Made by a program: the position numbers and the translations under genes. The notes beneath the pieces were generated by a model that was not told the origin of the DNA, ran no database searches, and saw only the letters and a list, made by a program, of their open reading frames with translations. From a bacterium 0.1xD8-71 (lineage in GTDB: Bacteria; Bacillota; Clostridia; Lachnospirales; Lachnospiraceae): a stretch of 64,000 nucleotides of DNA. Below are positions 34,378-42,185 of this stretch, piece by piece; positions within the stretch are counted from its first letter, which is position 1, and every line of letters starts with the position of its first letter. The stretch covers positions 62,001-126,000 of the forward strand of contig RAYR01000009.1 in NCBI GenBank assembly GCA_003612405.1, in the 5' to 3' direction.

Positions 34378-35406
34378 ATGCGGGCGACAATTAAAGATGT
34401 GGCAAGGGAGAGCGGTGTTTCTGTCTCGGCGGTTTCGATGGCGCTTTCGGACAAGCCCAGCCGCATTTCCAGGGAAACGAAACAAAAGGTGAAAGAAGTG
34501 GCGGAGCGCTTGCATTATCAACCCAACAGGGCGGCGCTCAGTCTGGTGAATCGTGAGAGCAAAATGATTGCTATTGTCATGAATGATATCCGCAATACTC
34601 ATATTGCGGCGGAGTTTATGGCAATCAACAGAGAATTGTCAGGAAAAGGCTATTCTCTGCTAAGCCATATCCTGGAAGAGCAGACCAGAGATTCCAGTAT
34701 GAAGTTGATCAGACAGATTGCCGCAGAGAATGTGGCTGCCTTGATCTGGGCAAAGCCTTTGGAAGTGGATAATATGGAAGATCTTCAGAGTCTTCGCAAA
34801 AGTGTGGAGGGGCTGGGAATACCGGTCATCACCATGGATGATTATGGATTTGACTGCCCGGGAGTGGATGTCTGTTTTGATTATCGCCAGGGCGGATTTC
34901 TGGCTACGGAACATCTGCTGGAACTGGGACATAGAAGGATTGGCTGCCTGGCAGGAGACAGAACCTATCAGGTGACGCAGGAGAGGATAGACGGATATCG
35001 GCGTGCCCTGGAGAACTTTGATGTTCCTTATGATGAGAAGCTGGTCTACTATGGTGATTATACTATGGGAAGCGGATACGAGGCTTTTTCCTATTTAATG
35101 GGACAAGGGGTGAGTGCTATTTTTTCTTCCAATGATGAGATGGCTTTTGGACTTTATCGGGCAGCAAGAAATTATGGGATTCACATTCCGACAGATATTT
35201 CTCTGGTGGGATTTGATAATGTTCCTTTTGCAGATATCATGGAGACGCCGCTGACTACAGTGCGCGTTCCCAGCGTGGAGATGGGGGGCTTTATTGGCAG
35301 GACGGCAATAGAGTTATTGGGCACAACACGTGATGAGAAGAGGAAAAAAATATTATATAAGCCGGATTTATTGCGGCGGGGCAGTGCGATTGCAAAAGAT
35401 GTGTGA
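34378..35406 (+). CDS. LacI-family transcriptional regulator
   Basis: A 342-residue sugar-responsive repressor. The N-terminal HTH is TIKDVARESGVSVSAVSMAL and the hinge helix is HYQPNRAALSLV. A periplasmic-binding-protein-like sensor domain fills the rest (IAIVMNDIRNTHIAAEF, LELGHRRIGCLAG, DISLVGFDNVPFADIMETPLTT). SD AAAGGAAG. It has its own promoter and terminator and lies just before a ribose-type ABC importer and GH3 enzyme on the same strand, which it most likely regulates. The inducer is not predictable. Confidence 0.93.
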   Translation: MRATIKDVARESGVSVSAVSMALSDKPSRISRETKQKVKEVAERLHYQPNRAALSLVNRESKMIAIVMNDIRNTHIAAEFMAINRELSGKGYSLLSHILEEQTRDSSMKLIRQIAAENVAALIWAKPLEVDNMEDLQSLRKSVEGLGIPVITMDDYGFDCPGVDVCFDYRQGGFLATEHLLELGHRRIGCLAGDRTYQVTQERIDGYRRALENFDVPYDEKLVYYGDYTMGSGYEAFSYLMGQGVSAIFSSNDEMAFGLYRAARNYGIHIPTDISLVGFDNVPFADIMETPLTTVRVPSVEMGGFIGRTAIELLGTTRDEKRKKILYKPDLLRRGSAIAKDV

Positions 35407-35429
35407 GAAGAAAACAAAATAAAGCAATA

Positions 35430-35463
35430 AAAGGCGGGAGATGTGAATGACTCCCGCCTTTTA
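35430..35463 (+). terminator. Terminator after the lacI-type gene
   Basis: Perfect 11-bp stem AAAGGCGGGAG/CTCCCGCCTTT (35430-35440 and 35451-35461) with a 10-nt loop and T-run. Confidence 0.92.
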
Positions 35464-35507
35464 TAGTTATATTAAAAAATAGCTAAAAAGAAAAATAGAT
35501 AAAACGA

Positions 35508-35604
35508 TTCAACTGATTTTATTTGGTTGAAAAATGTAAATAATAAACAAAAATATGGAAATATAAAAAGAAGTATTGAACGTTTAGCGACAATGTTATA
35601 TACT
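35508..35604 (+). promoter_or_regulatory. Promoter and possible operator of the sugar ABC operon
   Basis: TTGAAC (35576-35581), a 17-bp spacer and TATACT (35599-35604) form a good promoter. An inverted repeat TTCAAC-N12-GTTGAA lies upstream at 35508-35531. A classical LacI-type operator with a central CG was not identified with certainty. Confidence 0.6.
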
Positions 35605-35673
35605 AATCTCACAAGAAATGAATTTTCAGAAGGAGATATGATAAAACGTTTTAGCAAAAAGGGGAGGGATAAA

Positions 35674-37167
35674 GTGGATCAAAAAACGGTGGTTGAATTG
35701 AGAAATATAAGAAAAGAATTTCCAGGTGTGGTAGCGCTTGATCAGGTTAATCTGCAATTAAAGACCGCCAGCATCCATGCACTGGTAGGAGAGAATGGGG
35801 CTGGAAAATCCACCTTGATGAAAATTCTGTCGGGAACCTACACAAATTATGAAGGAGCTGTTTTGGTCAATGGACAGGAAATTCATATGAAGAGTGAGAG
35901 GGATGCCTTTGAACATGGGATTTCCATAGTGTCCCAGGAATTGAATTTTGTGCCGGAAATGACGATTGCAGAGAATCTGTATCTGGGAAGAGAACCTTTG
36001 AAAAGAGGATTTTTACTGAATCAGAAAGAAAGAAGCAGGAAGGCGGCAGAGCTGATGCGCATGATAGGATTGCATTTTGATCCTGAGATGAAAATGGGTG
36101 ATCTGAGTGTTGCATCCAGACAGATGGTAGAAATCCTGAAAGCAATCTCGAGAGGCAGCAAAGTGATTATCATGGATGAACCGACTTCTGCCCTGACGAA
36201 TAAGGAAACGGAGGTTTTCTTTCAGAAAGTCAGAGAACTGAGAGATCAGAGTATTGCGTTTGTATTTATATCCCACAGATTGGAAGAAGTATTTTCTTTA
36301 TGCGACGAATATACAGTGCTGCGGGATGGCAAATGGGTGGGTTCCGGACGACTCCGGGATGTGAATGAAGAAAAGCTGATATCCCTTATGGTGGGGAGGG
36401 ATATTCAGGAGATTTATCCGCCTGTAATGCCCCATGGTGACCGTGTGGTACTTCAGGTGGAAGGATTGACGGGAGCAGGATTTGAGGATATTTCCTTTTC
36501 CATCAGAGAGGGGGAGATTTTGGGATTTGCAGGTATGATGGGGGCTGGCAGGAGTGAGATTGCCAGAGCTGTTTTTGGCCTGGATCAGCCTGCGGCCGGT
36601 ACCATTACAATAGATGGAAAGCCCTGCCGGTTTCGCACTACGCAGGATGCCATATCGGCAGGTGTGGCCATGGCTACGGAAGATCGTGCTTCCTATGGCT
36701 TTGTGGGTGTAAGGTCAATTCGGGAAAATATCATGCTTCCAAATGGAGATTTATTTACGCGTTCAGGATTCTGGCAGAAACCAAAGATTAACGAAGCGGT
36801 CACCAGAATATGTGGGAATCTGGCGGTTAAGGCACCGGATGCAGATACGTTGGTTGGAAATTTAAGCGGTGGCAATCAACAGAAGGTAGTGCTTGCCAAA
36901 TGGCTGGTGCGGGATGTTAAAGTTCTGATTCTGGATGAACCCACCAGGGGGATTGATGTGGGGGCGAAGCAGGAAATCTATAAGCTGATTACGGACCTTG
37001 CACAAAAGGGACTGGCTATTTTGCTGATTTCCTCAGACATGCCGGAAGTGCTTTCCATGAGTCACAGAGTTGCAGTTATAGCGAAGGGAAAGAAAATAGG
37101 GGTACTGGAAAACAAGGAAGCAACACAGGATAAGATTATGAAAATGATAGTGGAGGCGGATAAATGA
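35674..37167 (+). CDS. Ribose/galactoside-type ABC importer, duplicated ATP-binding subunit
   Basis: RbsA/MglA-like protein with two ABC domains. The first has Walker A GENGAGKSTLMKIL and Walker B VIIMDEPTSAL. The second has the family's degenerate Walker A GMMGAGRSEIARAVFG, the signature LSGGNQQKVVLAKWL and VLILDEPTRGIDVGAKQEIY. The GTG at 35674 has a strong GGGGAGGG SD and starts the protein 7 residues before ELRNIRKEFPGV, as in the family. An ATG at 35638 (SD AAGGAG, very close) would add 12 residues. Its stop overlaps the permease start by 4 bp. It energises uptake of a monosaccharide or glycoside. Confidence 0.93.
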   Translation: MDQKTVVELRNIRKEFPGVVALDQVNLQLKTASIHALVGENGAGKSTLMKILSGTYTNYEGAVLVNGQEIHMKSERDAFEHGISIVSQELNFVPEMTIAENLYLGREPLKRGFLLNQKERSRKAAELMRMIGLHFDPEMKMGDLSVASRQMVEILKAISRGSKVIIMDEPTSALTNKETEVFFQKVRELRDQSIAFVFISHRLEEVFSLCDEYTVLRDGKWVGSGRLRDVNEEKLISLMVGRDIQEIYPPVMPHGDRVVLQVEGLTGAGFEDISFSIREGEILGFAGMMGAGRSEIARAVFGLDQPAAGTITIDGKPCRFRTTQDAISAGVAMATEDRASYGFVGVRSIRENIMLPNGDLFTRSGFWQKPKINEAVTRICGNLAVKAPDADTLVGNLSGGNQQKVVLAKWLVRDVKVLILDEPTRGIDVGAKQEIYKLITDLAQKGLAILLISSDMPEVLSMSHRVAVIAKGKKIGVLENKEATQDKIMKMIVEADK

Positions 37168-38111
37168 AAAAACTTAAAGCAGATGAATTATATAGAAAGT
37201 ATGGTATTGTCCTGATTTTGATTATTTTGTTTATTGCTTCTGCAATGATTAACAGTAATTTTCTTAAACCCCAGAATCTGATTAATATTTTGAAACAGAT
37301 TTCAGTGGTTACGATTATTGCCTGTGGGGAGACCATGCTGATTGTCTCGGGTATGATTGATCTGTCGGCGGGACTTTTGTGTACCACATCCATGTGCTTT
37401 GCAGCAGGTGTGCTGTCAGCCACCAACAATGTACCGCTGGCCATATTTACTGGTATTTCCATTGGTGTAGTGTGTGGCTGGGTCAATGGTTTTATGATTA
37501 CTCATTTTAAATTACAGCCTTTTATTGCAACACTTGCCATGACCAATGTGTTACAGGGTGTGGTACAGCTTTATACAAATGGACAGAGTATCGGCGGAGT
37601 AGATAAGATCCGGTTTCTTGGGCAGGGGGCAATTCTTGGGATTCCGGTACCGGTTATTATTATGATTATTGTGGTCGTAATCATAGCGGTGCTGATGAAA
37701 AACACAAAATTCGGAACCTGTATCTATGCTATCGGCGGCAGTGAAAAGACTGCCATAGCATCGGGAATTAATGTGAACAGAAAGAAACGATTGATATTTA
37801 CCTTAAGTGGTGCGCTGACCGGACTTGCGGGGGTAGTTCTGATGGCAAGGCTGATGGCAGGTATGCCGTCGGTGGGAAGCGGCTATGAGTTTGATGCCAT
37901 AACGGCAGTCATTGTAGGAGGAACCAGTTTTCTGGGCGGAATCGGTACAGTGACAGGCGCTTTGATCGGTTCCATCATCGTAGGGCTCATTAATAATATT
38001 TTGAACCTGCTTCATGTCTCCACGCAGTATCAGCTGATTGTAAAAGGTTTGTTGATTGCGGGAGCAGTTATCATAGATATCAAAACAAAAGAGAATAAAA
38101 AGAGCAGGTGA
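37164..38111 (+). CDS. Ribose-type ABC importer permease
   Basis: RbsC-like membrane subunit of 315 residues with about 8-10 helices. The family motif region DLSAGLLCTTSMCFAAGVLS and GGTSFLGGIGTVTGALIG near residue 255 are characteristic of this BPD_transp_2 family. It overlaps the ATPase gene by 4 bp and the binding-protein gene follows 44 bp later. It works with both for sugar import. Confidence 0.93.
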   Translation: MKKLKADELYRKYGIVLILIILFIASAMINSNFLKPQNLINILKQISVVTIIACGETMLIVSGMIDLSAGLLCTTSMCFAAGVLSATNNVPLAIFTGISIGVVCGWVNGFMITHFKLQPFIATLAMTNVLQGVVQLYTNGQSIGGVDKIRFLGQGAILGIPVPVIIMIIVVVIIAVLMKNTKFGTCIYAIGGSEKTAIASGINVNRKKRLIFTLSGALTGLAGVVLMARLMAGMPSVGSGYEFDAITAVIVGGTSFLGGIGTVTGALIGSIIVGLINNILNLLHVSTQYQLIVKGLLIAGAVIIDIKTKENKKSR

Positions 38112-38155
38112 AGGCAATATCATTTTTATGTGCAAAAGCACAGAAAGGAGACATT

Positions 38156-39193
38156 ATGAAAAGGAAAGTGTTAAGAGGTTTACTGCCGGCAGTACTTGTT
38201 GCAATGTGGCTGACAGGGTGCGGAGGATCCGGTGCAGATGCGGGGAAACAGGAAGTACAGACGCCGGGAGCGGATCAGACGGCTTCTTTGGAGGAACAGA
38301 GTAGTGAGGCTGGTGATGAGACAGCATCGGGGGAAGCATATCTGGTGGGATTTGCCAATAACAGTGATACTTATAATTACTGCGCTAAATTCCGCTCTTA
38401 CTTAAAAGAAGAGACAGAGGCGAAGGGTATTCAGATTATGGTTACGGATGCGGCAGGCGATACTAATGTGCAAAACGGACAGATTGATGATTTTATCGTG
38501 CAGAACGCAAAAGTAGTTTCTGCCATCAGCAATGACCTGGATGGCTCTGTTCCAGCCCTGGAAGCGGCCAAAGCGGCTGGTATACCTTATATTTCATTCC
38601 TGACTTCCGTTTCGGGTGGAAATGACTATGAGGGGTATATCTATGTGGGTTCGCCCAATACGGATGCGGGCAAGGCACAGGGAGAGTATCTGTGTGAGGT
38701 TCTTCCGGAAAATGCCAGGATACTGTATTTTACCGGTGAGCCCAATGATCAGCAGTATATTGACAGGAAGCAGGGGCTGACGGATGCTCTGGCGGCTCGC
38801 AGCGATATTGAGATTATGGACGAGTATAATGTGAAAAATGCAAAGGATCAGGGAATGAGGACGGCGGAAGACTGTCTGATGTCCTATGATGAGATTGATG
38901 CAATTGTATGTCAGAATGACGATGCGGCACTTGGCGTTGTGGAAGCGCTTAAATCAGCTGGCAGGCTGGAAGGTATACTGGTTCTTGGTGTGGATGGCAG
39001 TGATGATGCGCTGACATCTATCAAGAATGGCGAGATGGCGATGACTGCGTTGCAGGATGCAAGAGCCCAGGCCCAGGCCGGTGCGGAAATTTTCGAGCAG
39101 CTCAAAAACGGCACCAGTCCCGCAGATATTGAAGACGTATATGTACCCTTCAAGATTGTCTCGGAAGATAATGTGGATGAATATTTGAAGTAA
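38156..39193 (+). CDS. Sugar-binding lipoprotein of the ribose-type ABC importer
   Basis: RbsB-like substrate-binding protein. The ATG at 38156 (SD AAAGGAG) starts a signal peptide with lipobox LTGC. A Ser/Glu/Thr-rich linker then leads to a type I periplasmic-binding fold (AYLVGFANNSDTYNYCAKF, IPYISFLTSVSGGNDYEGY, DAIVCQNDDAALGVVEAL, VLGVDGSDDALTSIKNG). The longer frame from 38108 is not needed. Binding-pocket residues do not identify the sugar. Confidence 0.92.
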   Translation: MKRKVLRGLLPAVLVAMWLTGCGGSGADAGKQEVQTPGADQTASLEEQSSEAGDETASGEAYLVGFANNSDTYNYCAKFRSYLKEETEAKGIQIMVTDAAGDTNVQNGQIDDFIVQNAKVVSAISNDLDGSVPALEAAKAAGIPYISFLTSVSGGNDYEGYIYVGSPNTDAGKAQGEYLCEVLPENARILYFTGEPNDQQYIDRKQGLTDALAARSDIEIMDEYNVKNAKDQGMRTAEDCLMSYDEIDAIVCQNDDAALGVVEALKSAGRLEGILVLGVDGSDDALTSIKNGEMAMTALQDARAQAQAGAEIFEQLKNGTSPADIEDVYVPFKIVSEDNVDEYLK

Positions 39194-39210
39194 ACGGAAG
39201 GTTAAAAGCG

Positions 39211-41619
39211 ATGGATAAATATAAAAACCCCAGCCTGCCGGCGGAGGAAAGAACCCAGGATCTGCTTGCGCGCATGACACTGGAACAGAAAATAGACCAG
39301 CTTACCTGTCTGGTAACGATTGAACCGGAAATTCCGGATTTTAAGAAATATGTGCCCGCAGGAATCGGGCATGTGGGTGCTTTCACCACGGCGTCGTGCG
39401 TGGAAGAGATAGCCGAATATGTATTCAGGCTACAGAAGTTTTTGACGCAGGAGACGGAACTGGGAATCCCGGCTTTGATTCATTGTGAAGCAAGCGCAGG
39501 AGCACAGTTTACGGAAGCGGATGTTTTTCCCAGTGCGATTGCACAGGCATCTACCTTTGAACCGGAGCTGATTGGACGTATGGCGGAGATTATCCGCAAA
39601 CAGATGCTCGAGGTAGGATTTCGCCAGGCACTCTCACCGGTGGTGGATATCGCAAGAGATCCCAGGTGGGGCAGGGTTACGGAGACTTATGGAGAAGATG
39701 CGGCTTTGACGTCTGCCATGGCAAGCGCTTTTGTGAAAGGGATTCAGACCGATGATCTGCGGAAAGGCATTGCGGCGACAGCCAAACACTATGTAGGACA
39801 CGGCATCACGGAAGGCGGCATGAATATGGGGCGGAACATGGTTTCGCCCAGAGACCTGAAAGAAATCCATTGCAAACCTTTTCAGAGTGCGATCACGGAA
39901 GCGGGGATGAGGGGCGTTATGTGTTCTTATTGCTCCATGAACGGGGAACCGGTGGTGGCATCCAAAACACTGCTGACGGATATTTTAAGAGAAGAGATGG
40001 GCTTTGAGGGAATTGTTGTATCCGATTATGTGGCAGTTGACAGGCTGGTGGATCCTTTCTGTGTGACGGACAACTTTGAAGAAGCCGGTAATCTGGCTGT
40101 TAAAGCAGGGCTTGACGTAGAGTATCCGAGGCCTAAGGGATTTACATATGCTATGAAGGATGCGGTAGAGTCCGGGAAACTTCCCATGGAAGTGATTGAC
40201 CGGGCGGTGAAGAGGGTGCTGAAATTAAAATTTGAACTGGGGCTGTTTGAAAATCCTTATCCGAATATCAAGGAGCTGAAGAAGTCTCTTCACGCTGAGT
40301 CAACAGAAGCATTGAATGAAGAGCTTGCCAGAAAGAGTTTTATCCTCTTGAAAAATGAACACAAGCTGCTTCCTCTTTCCAGGGGCACGAAAAAGATTGC
40401 GGTTCTTGGGCCTCACGGAGATAATGTACGCAGTTATTTTGGGACTTTCTCCTATCCGGCTGCGTTGGATATGTCGCTGGCAAGAGAAGAGGATGGGCAG
40501 GAGTTTGAGGAACCTGGTCTGATCATTTATGATATCGAACAAAGCTATGTGGGACAAATCCGGGAAGTTTCGCCCAGAATCGGAAAGCGGATCAGCAGAG
40601 AATTTCCTGTAATCAGGAGCCTGTATCATGCTTTGCAGGAGTATCTGCCGGATAGTCAGGTAGTCTATGCGCAGGGTATTAACTGTGCCGGAAGTGATGT
40701 GGGGGGTATGGAGGAGGCTCTTCGCGTGGCAGCAGATGCAGATGTGGTAATCCTGACTCTGGGAGGCAAGAATGGCTGGGGAATTACATCCACGGTAGGA
40801 GAAGGCGTGGATTCCACGGAGATTGACTTGCCGGGCAGACAGGAAGAATTTGCACGCAGGGTCTATACACTGCATAAGAAGACGGTGGTGCTGCATTTTG
40901 ATGGCAGGCCGCTCTCGAATGAATATGTGGCAAGCCATTTTGACGCAATCCTGGAGGTGTGGCAGCCAGGCGTCATGGGAGGTCAGGCTCTTTGTAAGAC
41001 CCTGTTTGGGGAGTATAATCCTGGCGGAAAGCTTCCTGTTACGGCGGCCAGAAATGTGGGGCAGCTTCCGGTATATTACGGACTTCCCAGGGGCAGCGGT
41101 TATGTGTCTGCCGGGCATACCGGTATGATACGTAATAAGAACGGCTATATTAATGATACGGCATATCCGCTGTATTATTTTGGGCATGGGTTGTCTTACA
41201 CGACGTTTGCGTACTGTAATGTTTGGGTTGATCAGCCACAGGTTACGGCACAGGATATCCTGTATATTCATGTTACTGTTGAAAATACAGGCAATCTTCC
41301 GGGAGATGAGGTGGTACAGCTTTATTATACTGATCAGACGGCATCCATGGTGCGGCCTACGATGGAACTGGCTGGTTTTAAGCGGATCGGTCTGGAACCG
41401 GGAGAGAGAAAGGAAGTGACCTTTCAGATGAAAGTAAGCCAGATGGCTTTTTTGAACCGGGAGGATCGATGGGTTGTGGAAAAGGGCATGGTTACTTTGT
41501 CCATAGGGACCTCTTGTGCAGACATCAGGAAGACTTTGCAGGTGGAGGTGACAGAGAGTGGCGAAGTGGATGAGAGAACCAGAGGGTTTTATGCGCTGGC
41601 CACAGAGAAAAAACTATAA
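39211..41619 (+). CDS. Glycoside hydrolase family 3 beta-glycosidase
   Basis: An 802-residue enzyme without signal peptide, so intracellular. The N-terminal TIM barrel shows PRWGRVTETYGEDAALTSAM, ATAKHYVGHGITEGG (Lys-His substrate-binding motif) and the nucleophile region GIVVSDYVAVDRL. The alpha/beta sandwich contains VVILTLGGKNGW and STEIDLPGRQEEF. A C-terminal fibronectin III-like domain starts near FGHGLSYTTF. Beta-glucosidase, beta-xylosidase or related specificities are possible. It is last in the sugar importer operon, 17 bp after the binding-protein gene, and probably hydrolyses the imported glycoside. Confidence 0.93.
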   Translation: MDKYKNPSLPAEERTQDLLARMTLEQKIDQLTCLVTIEPEIPDFKKYVPAGIGHVGAFTTASCVEEIAEYVFRLQKFLTQETELGIPALIHCEASAGAQFTEADVFPSAIAQASTFEPELIGRMAEIIRKQMLEVGFRQALSPVVDIARDPRWGRVTETYGEDAALTSAMASAFVKGIQTDDLRKGIAATAKHYVGHGITEGGMNMGRNMVSPRDLKEIHCKPFQSAITEAGMRGVMCSYCSMNGEPVVASKTLLTDILREEMGFEGIVVSDYVAVDRLVDPFCVTDNFEEAGNLAVKAGLDVEYPRPKGFTYAMKDAVESGKLPMEVIDRAVKRVLKLKFELGLFENPYPNIKELKKSLHAESTEALNEELARKSFILLKNEHKLLPLSRGTKKIAVLGPHGDNVRSYFGTFSYPAALDMSLAREEDGQEFEEPGLIIYDIEQSYVGQIREVSPRIGKRISREFPVIRSLYHALQEYLPDSQVVYAQGINCAGSDVGGMEEALRVAADADVVILTLGGKNGWGITSTVGEGVDSTEIDLPGRQEEFARRVYTLHKKTVVLHFDGRPLSNEYVASHFDAILEVWQPGVMGGQALCKTLFGEYNPGGKLPVTAARNVGQLPVYYGLPRGSGYVSAGHTGMIRNKNGYINDTAYPLYYFGHGLSYTTFAYCNVWVDQPQVTAQDILYIHVTVENTGNLPGDEVVQLYYTDQTASMVRPTMELAGFKRIGLEPGERKEVTFQMKVSQMAFLNREDRWVVEKGMVTLSIGTSCADIRKTLQVEVTESGEVDERTRGFYALATEKKL

Positions 41620-41650
41620 ATAATGATTTTGCACTGATATTAACTAAAAG

Positions 41651-41711
41651 AAAGGTTGACATCTGACTACCAAAGGGTTATATTGTTGGGTAGGCAGACG
41701 TCAACCTTTTT
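41651..41711 (+). terminator. Terminator of the sugar operon
   Basis: Stem of ~21 bp, AAAGGTTGACATCTGACTAC with its near-complement at 41689-41709 (few mismatches), followed by TTTTTG. Confidence 0.88.
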
Positions 41712-41792
41712 GTTTGGAGAATTGAAGAAGGATAAGCCTGGGATGCGGACATTATAGGGGCGGATGACATAGAAAGAGGAGGAGCAGGAAGT

Positions 41793-42185
41793 ATGGTGAA
41801 ATTATCGGAGGCGGAATGGAAGGTCATGAATCTGCTGTGGGAGAAAGCACCTCAGACCATGATGCAGTTGACCAGCCATTTTAAAGATACAACCGGATGG
41901 ACAAAGCATACGGTTATGACTTTTTTAAAGCGGATGGAAGAAAAGGATGCTGTTTATTATGAGGAAGGCGGACGGGCCAAGCTGTATTATCCCAAGGTTG
42001 ACAGAAAGGAAGCGGTCTTACAGGAGACAGAGGAATTTCTGGAGAAGGTTTTTGACGGCAGAATGGGGCTTATGCTTAATACCATGGTGGAACAGCAGGC
42101 GTTGTCGAGGGAAGAGATTGCAGAACTGCATGAGATATTAAGACGGGCAGAAGAGAAGAGTAAGGAGGGAGGAGAAGCGCTATGA
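41793..42185 (+). CDS. BlaI/MecI/CopY-family repressor
   Basis: A 130-residue winged-helix repressor: LSEAEWKVMNLLWEKAP, HTVMTFLKRMEEKDAVYYEE and a C-terminal dimerisation helix pair. SD AGGAGGAG. The start of the next gene, a BlaR1-type M56 peptidase, overlaps its stop by 4 bp. In beta-lactamase systems, signalling through the M56 protein inactivates the repressor, and the pair here probably works alike. No beta-lactamase or PBP2a gene is adjacent, so the target regulon lies elsewhere or is the operon itself. Confidence 0.93.
   Translation: MVKLSEAEWKVMNLLWEKAPQTMMQLTSHFKDTTGWTKHTVMTFLKRMEEKDAVYYEEGGRAKLYYPKVDRKEAVLQETEEFLEKVFDGRMGLMLNTMVEQQALSREEIAELHEILRRAEEKSKEGGEAL

Noticed and set aside
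40300-41271. Long minus-strand open frame (323 codons) within the GH3 gene
   Set aside because: Lies fully inside a strongly supported GH3 coding region; no family pattern or SD.
41712-41792. BlaI operator upstream of the blaI-type gene
   Set aside because: No convincing TACA/TGTA dyad could be found by eye.
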